A stretch of DNA of 64,000 bases from Molanna angustata. Lineage: Eukaryota; Arthropoda; Insecta; Trichoptera; Molannidae. The notes beneath the pieces are model-generated. The model saw only the letters and a list, made by a program, of their open reading frames with translations. It had not been told where the DNA came from and did not search any database. Location: NCBI GenBank assembly GCA_963576475.1, contig OY754968.1, positions 18,939,234 through 19,003,233 on the forward strand. The letters run 5' to 3'. Made by a program: the position numbers and the translations under genes. Below are positions 47,401 through 59,400 of the stretch, in pieces (position 1 is the first letter of the stretch; the number at the start of each line of letters is the position of its first letter).

Positions 47401-50400
47401 TTAAAAGAATATATAAATTTAATTTATAATTCAATTTATAAAGCAACTCGCTCACGCGAGTCGCTATTATTATTATAAACAAACTTAAACCTAACCTAAG
47501 AATGCAGAAAAGAAGAGCTGGTACTAGATACTACTCTATGAAGTAGATTTTTACTTCAATCTAAAGAGAATATGAAAAACTACCGGCTTAGTTTTATACT
47601 ATTTTTAATATTAATATTTTAAAAAATCTCTAAATATTTTATATGAAAAAATATTTTTATATTTTTACAAAAATATTTTTTTATAATCTTTTCCATATTT
47701 TTTCGTGTTTCTCACATTAGAAGATAATAGAAAGGAAGCTAGTGTTCATATTTGTGTACATCTGTATGCCCAAGAGCTTGCGATTCTAAACATACATAGA
47801 TATGGTATAGTGGCCCATAGTGGCTTTCGGCGATAACAGCCGTCATTGTTCACAAATTCATTATGAATGTTATATTATTTTTATTTATAACGAGGGTAAA
47901 ATAAATTAGTACCGGTCCTGTATGCTTGAAATTTGAAACAATATTATAATAAACTGCAAGGTATTTGCAGGGTCGGAGGGTCTAAGTCTAAAGTTGCTTC
48001 GAGGCCATGACAAGGTCGTCACTTCCAATGACTTCAAAGAAATTCCCCCGAAAATCGTCGTGTTATCAAAACACTTTATCAATAATAAAAATAATTTTTT
48101 TTAAATGTTACTTATCAATTAATTGTGGGCATAATATGTAAGGGTAAATATCGAGTGCTCATGAAAACAGTTTATACCTGATTCAAACCCAAAATTTGTT
48201 GATTTTTTTCCATTTTCAAAACAACCTTACTTGAAATAAAAAGACTATCGCGAACATTTTCTTTAATTTTATATTATGCTCTAAAATTATAAAACACATT
48301 TTCTCTACGACGCGACGTATGGTTTGGAGTAATTTATAAAAATTCTCCAAAAAAGGATTTTAAATAACTTTTTAGGGGATTTTATGCTCAATCTTAAAAT
48401 TGTGTAACGCTTATTCAGTTGAAAAATGTAGAAAATACTGGTATTTTTCTAAAGCACACTGAATAACATTTTCGAGAATTATGATTTCACAATGCGATGT
48501 TTGAGTGCATTATAATGCCCTCTAAGCAGCATTATTTAAAAAACATTGGAATGATTATACGATTTTTTTTTATTTTTATCTTTCTAAATTAAGACGTTAC
48601 GAGCGGTTTTCCAATAATTATGATGTAATAAAATAATTAGAAAACAAATCTTCTCGTCGGTAATGAAGGATGATGGTTATACGAAGATCCAATATTTACA
48701 AGATGTCTGTTGATGTAATAATTACTCTTGATTGTTCTTTTCAATGATTTGGCATTGAAACAATTAAGAATATATCCAATTATCTACCTATCAAATATTT
48801 TCATCTCACGTACAATTTTTTTTATAAGACATTGCATTCCCATTTAGATACAACAACACATTAATATTTAACAGAAAAAAATAATAAAGTCACTTTTTAA
48901 AATTTATTACACTGGAATTTTTTTTTACATGTTAATGTAACTAAGTAAGTATATTTATTATTCAGAAAATATGAAAAAAGGATACAGAATATATTATATC
49001 ATGACGATAAAAAGTATATAAGATATCACAACTTGAAATTTGTAATTCTCTCTGAAAAGAAGGAAACCTTGTGCTTCGAGGAGGAATTCAGAAAATTTAC
49101 AATTTGCAAAATACATAAGAGAGAGAAAAATCTACAATTCATATACTTATATTGGTGGTGGCAGAGCGGTTAGCGCGCTGGGTTAGTAATACAGTAGTCG
49201 TGAGTTCGAATCCTGCCTCGACCGATTCCGTTCACCTATAGCACAAGCATTACTGCTTAGTTTAGGGAATGTATGAGGATGTACATGTAAAAAATGACTA
49301 GTAAATTTAAATAAGGGAAAAAATAAATAAAACTACAATATTCATGTAAAGACACACATAACTTCACACACATATACAAAACTAAAACATTCATATGGTA
49401 CAATGAGGGGGAAATTATATAGAACTTTTTTTAAGTTGACAGTGTGTAAGTAGGTTTCAATTTGATATTTGTATCCAGTTCATTGTACCATTTTATATCT
49501 AAGAATAAATAATGACTGCTCCAGCTATGTTTGCCTCATGGGGAGTGGGGAGTCTTATATAGCCCTCAAATTGTAGCTTAGGAGGTGTATACATGTCATT
49601 ATTAACCCCATTAATAATCAACTCTTTGACCACCTGACAGATAGCCACTTTCTTATACACTGTACAGATTACGTACAAGTTACGTACCTACTATAAATTT
49701 GTATAGTGAGAAAGGCGGTTCACTATACAAATTTATTTATTGACCACCTGACAGATAGCCACTTCCTTGTACAGTATACAGAATACGTACAAGTTTACGT
49801 ACTATGAATTTGTATAGTGAGAAGTGCAGTTCACTGTACAAATTTATTTATTGACCACCTGAGAGATAGCCACTTCCTTGTACAGTGTACAGAATACGTA
49901 CAAGTTACGTACTATGAATTTGTATAGTGAGAAGGGCATTTCACTGTAAAAATTTATTTATTGACCACTTGAGAGATAGCCACTTCCTTGTATGTACTAT
50001 AAATTTGTACAGTGGGACAGGCAGTTCACTGTACAAATTTATTTATTGACCACCTGACAGACAGTCACTTCCTTGTACGTATTATGTACAGTGTACAGAA
50101 TACTTACAAGTTACGTACTATGAATTTGTATAGTGAGAAGGGCAGTTCACTGTACAAATAATTTTGGCCTAGGTTGCGGCTCTAAGGGCCTAGGCAGTAA
50201 AGGCGGGGGTGGACGGCCGACGCTGTTGTGTCCCCTTCAATTCTGTACTTAGAGAAGAGCAGGACGAACGCCTTTATTTTCGCTCGGCAGCGACTCGTCA
50301 ACTGTGGCGAATGTTGTGTGAGGTTCAGGCACACCGCCGGCGCAGACGTCGGGTCAGACAACCTGTGTTGACAAGAGACGTCAAATCTGACAGGTGATGA

Positions 50401-53400
50401 TGCGCCGGAACCTTCGTAAGCCAACACGAGTATCGTGGGGTGCGGGGACAAGCCCCTCCGACTCGATCGGTGCCGCAGGAGCTTGCCCCTGCGACCGATT
50501 CCGAGCGGTGCCCCGTTTGAGGTTGGACTCTCGGGGGTAGTAGTTGAACTCGCGGATGGGAGGATATTGTGTTGTCTGACGTTGCGGCTGCGTCGGGGAT
50601 GAACAGAACCAAAGAGTCCTATAGCGTCCTCCGGCGTGGAAGTAGTTCGCGAACTCCATCGTGTACAAATTTATTTATTCTTTTTTTTTGTCATTATTCT
50701 ATTAAATGTTCAAAACTATTTAATTTCAAGGTTTGCCTGATGATTTTGGATAAACTGGCACTGCAGTACTTTTATAAACTAGCACACTTTCATCATCCCG
50801 ATTACATAATACGAATTTCTCAAAATGCTGGGGGGGGGCATGTCCGGCCAAACAGTGAAATTAAACTCTTATGATTACCCATATCATGGATATAATTATC
50901 ATAATATGGAGTTTTATGATATCTCAAGATATTTGAGAACTCCATATAAAAGTTATATCCATGATATGGGTTATCGTGAGGGTTTTGATTTCATATTTGA
51001 CGAGACTTGCCCCCCTGGACAGTTCCTGGCTATAAATCAGTATTTTCTCATTGATCCCTCAGTGGACGTAAAAATATCTCTTATATCATTTATTATCGAT
51101 TTTTTTGTGATGCAATGAATAATTTTGTTTGTATATTTCCATTTAATTTAGGTTTACTAACAGCGATAAACTGTTTGAGTGTAAGATGGACAATGAGGAT
51201 ACAGGACGTGTTTACAGCATCCAAGTTGGTTGCTTTGATAGTCATTATTTTAGCTGGACTATATCACATCGCTGCTGGTAAATATTATTCTATTGATTAT
51301 TTTTTTATTTGGTTGAATAAATCAAACATTTGACATGATTTTTTTTATTCTTCTCGATTATTTTTCTATTTAAAATTTTAATGAACTCCTATGCTGTGAG
51401 GTTTGGAATAATGCTTCCACTATTTTCTGTTATCATCGTTTTCGGGTTGTCTCCTAAGAGCCGAGTAATCGAAAATACAAGAGGCGAAATAACATTTACC
51501 ATCACCACCTCTTAGATGAGACGACGAGACTAGTGTGTGGGCATTCACGCATGTGTCGTACTTCATTTTATAACTTAATGCACACCCGCACACCTTCCAC
51601 TGGTTACCCCACATTGTGGGATATGGTATGAATGAATGAATAAAATTCTAGAATCTACCTTAAATTATGGTTTACATTATGTATCTGTGAATTTTTATGT
51701 GTGTGTTATTTGCTTTATAATTTTTCCTCGTATTTTATTTATTTTATATTATCTTGCTCTGTTGATATTGAAATTAAAAGTTAATTGATTTCGATAAACC
51801 AGATCAAAACTCTCTAGAAAATTTCTAAAACAACCTCAAAAAAATATTAGGTTAAGTATTTTTATGAGAATATCTTGAAAACTTAAATGACAGTTATAGT
51901 TTTTGGAATGCCGTAACTACAAATGTTATAGCTACTTGTATTCATTTACACCATCAACCATCACTATAATATATCCCACAATGTGGGGTAATCGGCGATA
52001 GATGTGCGGGTTTGCATTACCTTATTAATGGAAACACAACATCAACATGCTTGTATCTATGGTAATCGATACCTACTTGTATATATTATTCTAAACCGGT
52101 GGCTCATAGCAAATATTGGTAATTGGTACCTACTTGTATATGTTGTGCTAAACCGGTGCCTCATAGCAAATATTGGTAATTGGTACCTACTTATATACGT
52201 TATGCTAAACCGGTGCCTCATAGCAAATGTTGGTAATTGGTACACTCAAAAAATGTAGTTGTTAAAAATAAATGATTTGCTGCTAATAATAACCAAGCAA
52301 CTTTGTTAATATAGTACCTGCAAAGTTCGTTGCTAAAAATTGCCAAGTAAATGGTCTGCTAATTTTAACCGAGTAGCTTTGTTAACAATCTGTCAAAATT
52401 AATCTAGTAACTTGGTTAACCACGGACAACTTTGTATAATCAGCCAAGTAACCTGTCAAAACTTAACCTACTAACTTTGTAATATCAGCAAAGTAACTGT
52501 CAAATTCAACCAACCTAGTTGGCTAATTTCTATCAACTTACTCGGTAATCTGAACTAATTCATTCAGTATCCACAACAAACAACTTGGCTAATTTCAATC
52601 TACTAATCGGTAATCTGAACTAATTCATTCAGTATCCACAGCAAACAACTTGGTTAGATTTAATTAACTACTCAGTAATCTGAACTAATTCATTCAGTAT
52701 CCACAGCAAACAACTTGGTTAAATTCAATCTACTACTCAGTAATGTGAACTAATTCATTCAGTATCCACAGCAAACAACTTGGTTAAATTCAATCTACTA
52801 CTCAGTAATGTGAACTAATTCATTCAGTATCCACAGCAAACAACTTGGTTAGATTTAATCAACTCACTCAGTATTCTGAATTAATTTATTCTGTAGCCAC
52901 AGCAAAGCTACTTGGCTATTTTCAATCTACTTACTCAGTATTCTGCTAATTTACACAGGTAGGATATTTGGAGTGAAATAAAATACAGGTTTCATTCAAA
53001 ATTTCATTTATTGCACAGGAATGTGATTTATTGTATTAAAAAAATATTATATTTCTAATACATAGAGACATATTAAACATAATAAATATAAAAAAAACAT
53101 CTTTTTATTCTCAAGAGTACATAATTTTTATTTCATGCAAGTTAGGTTGGTTCTGAAAATGCCAAAAAAACAACAAATTCTGGGTTTCAGATAATTTAAA
53201 TTAGGTATGAACTCTTTTCATGTAGGTACATGCGATAGTTACCTTTTCTAAAAATTGCTGAAATTGACGATACAACCCTTTCAAAAAGAATTTTGTGGAT
53301 AAACGAGTCAAAATTTACTAGCGAGGGGATTATAAACCTTCACAATTTATATGCATGTGGTCTAATGAGAATCCTGCGTGGCCCGTTTAGTGTACTTTCA

Positions 53401-56400
53401 GAGAAAATTTAGAGTCAATGTTTGGGCAGGAGTGATAAGCAATATTATCGTGGGACCATACTACTAGCTGGACAACCTTAATGGTATAAATTACATGGAT
53501 TTCCTTCAAAACAACTTGTTGTGTCCGGTTCACTATGCAATAGTATGCCAATTCCCGGATTGGAAGTCTAGGCCCCATTCCGTGGCCCGCACAATCCCCA
53601 GAGCTATCGCCACTTGATTTCTATACCTATTTTGTACAGATAATGCAAACATCTTATCTTCTTCAGAATATTTTCAATGAAATTTATTACGTCTAATATT
53701 CTGCTCTTGGTTTTCAAGAAAATATTTTACAACTAGAGGCAGCTCATTCAGATATGACCATTCACCCTTTTTTAAACATTTTTTCAATACCAGGACACGT
53801 CTTTTTAAAGATATATGTTTCCGCAAACAATTATTTGTTTTCTTGCGAGTGAACGAAGAACGCCTGACGAAGAAAATATACAAATCTGACAGGAACGGAA
53901 TAAGAGGTCGCGGGCGCCCTAGAAAAGGATGGCACGACCATGTAAACGAGGGGCAGCTGCACAGATGTGCGGTGGTCTGTTGTTGTCCACAGTCACATGT
54001 CGTTGGTATTCCCTGTTGCAGGAAGCCCCATGTAGACAGGTTATCCAATGTTCTCCCAACGCCCGTCCTCAGTCTGTTTAGTGTCTTCCACGTACGTCAC
54101 TCCACGTTGTGGCCCGGGGGAAGACTCTCTTTAAGACTCTCCACTGAATTCTGGCTGCATGTTGTTTTTTCATCTTGCCTCCTTCTATAATGAAACAAGA
54201 AATGTTTAATAACAATGATGCATTTAATTTCTATCAGACCATCATGGAGAAATGCAGTCGTGGTACCTTTGTATTAAAGTAAAGGCTCAAAGCTCGACTG
54301 CAAAAACTATAGAGCCATAAGTTTGTTAAAATTGAGTACTGTTATAGTGCGAGATTTGATGTATGCAGACGATAAAGTTCTGTTAGCAGTAAGTATGGAA
54401 GATCTACAGTATCTTGTAAGTATGGTATATGAATATCCGTATCCATACACCGTACCTACGCCATACATACAAACACATCATGATGAAAAACTCAGTGTGC
54501 ACTCTCTACATGATATCCGTTGAGTAATTGATGTAAAAAATATGCTTAAAAATTGTGAAATCATGACTCTCCACTATTCCATAGTGTTACACCTTTATAA
54601 TCAATATTTAAATAAATAAATAAAATATAAACTTTGTTTAACTTACTTTTCGAGGAACGTCCTGTGGATTACATGGAAATGTAGATACATAGGGCGACAA
54701 ACGTCGAGCGAGGTTCAGGAACTGAAAACATACACAGTTCATTAAGTAGTTAATACATCAACAATATACCATCACGCCAGGTCCCTTGCGGGATAGGCAG
54801 AAAAGAGAACCGAATGCCACATTTTTCTATCTTGGCATACATTCATCGCCTCGTCAACATTCATGCATATTCTCATACATGTTCGTCTATTGTTCACACT
54901 TCTAACATTTCTGTCTTTCAGAATATCGTTCACATGGTCATGCCATCCCTTTATTGGGCGGCCCGGACCTTTCATTCCATTCCTCTCCGCAATGTTTATT
55001 TTTTTCGTCAGGCGTTCCTCATTCATTCTTCCCATGTGGACAAACCATCTCAATGTGTTCACTTCCATTCTATTATTGATATCTTTCTTCATCTTACATT
55101 ATTTCCTAATGTCCTCATTTCTTATCCTGCCACAAATCAAGTATTTGCAAGTAATACATCAAGTGTTTGCTATAGGTACATTTATTGCAATTAAATATTT
55201 TATTTAACTTACTTATGATGGATGTGGAAAGAGTGGTGAACTTGAGTGGACAATCGTAAGCGGGTATTATCTGGGATGAGACGGTATCCATTGATGTTGA
55301 CACATAAATGAGTTCTGTAAAAACAAATGTAGAGCGAGCGTTAATCTGTTATTTTCTTACAACTTTGAATTTATTTAATAGCATGATATCACACTGTACA
55401 ACTTACCATTTCATCATTCGTCCTTTTCCTCATGACTGAGGATAGCGGCTGTAGTCTGTCGCCACACGTATGGCCCGCCTCCATGCCAATCTATTTTTGG
55501 CTGAACGCAGAGCACCAGTCACCGAAGACCCCGTCCCTCCACGCTGCCCATCACAACAAGCTTCTCGAGGCAGTCTGGTTCCCTTCTGGCAATGTGTCCA
55601 AAGAATTGAAGGATACGTCTGTAACATATCGTCGATAGACGATCCTCGATCCTTAGCTCGTCTAGAATTGACACATTGGTTCTTCTGGGTGTCCATTTAT
55701 ATTTTTCCAATATTGTCGTTAATTCCGTTGAACCACAAGAACATTGATGTGGCATTTGATAACATTGACAACATTGATGTGGTATTTTTAAATAATAAAA
55801 ATAACACCATTACACCACACAATTTAAAACAAAACAGCAAGACACAAAAATATTTGAACAAGAAAACACGTCGTTTTGAGCAGTTTTGAGTTTTGACAGA
55901 AGACCAAAGCGAAACGGTTGCGCGTAATACATATTATTGCCAGAACAAAAAAAAATTCAACATCATTTCAGACATTTCAGTTCTTTCCAGTAAATAAATT
56001 CATCTGAATATTTTTAATAAACGCAACATATGTAAAAAAATAAGAAATAACAATTATTTTAATAAATAAAGTAGTTAATGTATTCCATCATGAGAATAAG
56101 TAGATATTAAAACGAAATACCATTTTTATATATGGTCATTCCACCAATATCAACCACCGAAACGTAAATATTTGACATGTCGCTTTATACACAAATAGAA
56201 CGTAGAATCTAACCTTAAAATTTACTAAATACAATATTCGTCAACATTATTATTGAATGAAATTGTTTATTTTTCAGTGTGTTAATTCAAGAAATGATGT
56301 TAAGAAATTGATCCTAATTTTCTATAACAGTTTTACGTTCCCGAGGTTTTTTCTTAACAATTTTGTAATATGAAAGTGTAGTTCTTTTAGGATCGTTTTA

Positions 56401-59400
56401 TCATTATCAGTATACTATACAAGTCATTCCTGTGACAGGCTCCAAATACAACGAAATTAATATGTTTTAAAATTAATGAAACGCATTTTTTCAAGTTAGC
56501 CAGTGTGATATTTTTTTTAATATTAAAATGACAAATGAAAGAAAAAATCATGAATATTAAGTTCAAGCATATCAAAATAATAATAGGTATACATCTGCAA
56601 AAAAATTTGCTGTCTAACTTGCTTAACTCAGAAAGTATGTTGCCTTAGTATGAAGCAGTGCTCAACTGCAACACAATCGCTGTCAACGTTAATTCAGTTG
56701 CAATATGGATTTCGAGGAGGAAACATTATTTATTCTACTATAAAATAACTGACCTACATGGGCACATCCAACATTGAAAATACTGAATATTTCACACTTT
56801 TGTATCCATTACAGAAAAATACAACAAAATCTTTTTAACTGATGTCAATGAAGAACTGACTCATATTTAATTTTATTTATTTTGTTCTTTTTATTTTTTT
56901 AAATATATTATTTCATATTTTATTTATTTATGAAATAAAAAATGAAATAAAAATTAGGAAACGGACACCGTTATAAGAAAAAGTATTTCTCCTAAAGAAA
57001 GTCTAGCAATTGTAGTGGTCAGATTGAAGAAGTTGTGTATTGCTGTCACAACTAATCTAAGAATTTAGCTACACGGCGAAATTCGACCGCAATCCGACTG
57101 CTCATTTTGGCTACGACTGCTCAAGCGGTTAGTGTTTTGTAAACAAGAATTTTGCACTGGAACTGCAAACATCCGTGCTGCAACAGTTTGAAACAGCCAA
57201 CCCCGACTGTTTCAAGCACTTTCTATGGCGACCCATAGTCTTTTAACATTTTATAAATAACAATTGAGTGAAAAATCCATATATTATTTATATTCCGAAT
57301 GACACATCATGCCAATCAAAATATTTAGAAACCAGAGGAAGCAGCTATCTTAAATGCGCTGGAAGAGATTGCAGAGATGTTGAGTTTATTAAAGAATACT
57401 ATATATCAGGGGTGGCCAACCGGTTGATCGCGATCGATCTGTCGATCGCGACTATTAGTCCAGTCGATCGTGGCAAGGCAAAAAATATAAACATACATAA
57501 ATACGTAGAACAGATTGCGCAACGTAATCACCAACTGCTGCACCCATCACGTTACGTTCACATTGTCACGTTACTTTATTTATCTAGATTTCTGGGCATT
57601 GGTTTCCAACGAGAAATATCCATGTTTGAAGAAATGTGTTGAACAATATTGCATTTGTGTTTTGGTTCAACATATTTATGTGAGTCAGCATTTTCCTACT
57701 CAAAGCAAACAAAAAATAAACACCGTTCTCGCTTGACAGACGCTCATACACTGGATTCTTTAAGGTTAGCAATTTCCAACTACAAACCTGATTTTGCTAA
57801 TCTAACGGAAGATGCTCAGACGCAGTGCTCACACTAATATACAAGTAGTTACTAAGAATAATTTTCAGTTTTATGTTTTCCCTCTTAATAAAATTTAAAA
57901 AATACTACTTAATTGTGTACTGAACCATGCTGTTTCATTTTAAATTTCAAGAAGTATGTAATTGGTAGATCGCACAGGGCTTCCTCAGTAAACAGTAGAT
58001 CTTGGATCTAATCAAGTCGGCCACCCCTGCTATATATAATATATTATCATGCAAGTATTAATAACAAAAGCGTTGTTCCTATCTAAAGATCTGCAACCAT
58101 ACTATGGATAGTATGCCATGTCCTAGTAGACTTGCATAGTATGGAGAAAATGAATACATTATCACACTGCCTACAGTTATAAGCAAATAACTTGAGAAAT
58201 CACGTGGGCTGCGTAGAGCGTCAATTTGGGTATTTTGCTTAGGTTGTACACCTATATGCAACCATCCACGATGAAAATTCTCAAGTAATTCCCTCAAGAG
58301 TATACTTACTCTATTTTGATATAAGTATATTTACTTTGTTTTATTTTTTTTCACATGGAGAAAATGTATTTGCAGTCTAAATGAGGTTTGATAAATATAT
58401 AGTATGCAGACAAGTTCATTGAATATAAATAATTTTTTTTTTACTATCATAGTTCACTATCAGGATTATTCAGCCCTTATGGTTTTAACACAAACTACAT
58501 TGTTAACATTAATAATATGTATATTGATAACACTAATAACATATTGACCCTTCTTCTTGTTACTCTAGGATTTGTGTTAAAATATAACTTGTTTAATATC
58601 GTTGGGACATAAAGTTAACCGTTTATGATTTTAAGCAACACAAACAGAACGGCCAACTCTCTCCTCCTGCACAGGCTGTTCATTCCAAAGAATAAGTTAA
58701 TTGATTGTGTCACACTGAATTTCCATTGAAATCCTTATATTCTTTAGTTAATATCATAGTGAGGTGACCAGACAGTTGAGCAGTTGATATTCAATGATGC
58801 TGAGAGTATAGTGCAATGATTATCTATTTATTTAATTTGTGTATGGTCATAGTATGGGTAGGCTATAGTTAGTCTACATATAAAGCCTAATATTCTGTAT
58901 GCTTTCCCCAGCATGGCATCAACATGAATATTAAACAACAATCCAATATCAAACGATTGACTCACACTTTTCAAATGGGTGTATGTTAATGTTACATATT
59001 TATGTAGATATTTATTTTATTATTTGTGAATGTTATAAACTGACATTAACTAATATTGAAGTTATGAGTTATTTATATTAGTTATATTAACTAATACATA
59101 CATACCTAAACACAATAACCATATTGGGGCAGAGAAAACCAAACACCACAAAACCAATCTTGACAAATCAATGATCTTGACATAATTGGACATAATACAT
59201 TCTTTACATTCATTAATTGCCCCATTATGGTCTCTTATTATTCATCCAGCTTTAACATCAAAATAGTATAAACATCTTTACATTACATCTCAAATGTAAA
59301 TATTAGCAAATTAACACAAGATATTTGTGAATAATAATGATAATCTTTGACGAATATCTCATCTTAATTCAACTTAATTCAATTATTTTTCAGTGTCACA

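Noticed and set aside
57268..57642. 124-codon plus-strand frame
   Set aside because: It straddles the left end and target duplication of the hAT element, so it cannot predate the insertion; the recognisable transposase part is in other frames.
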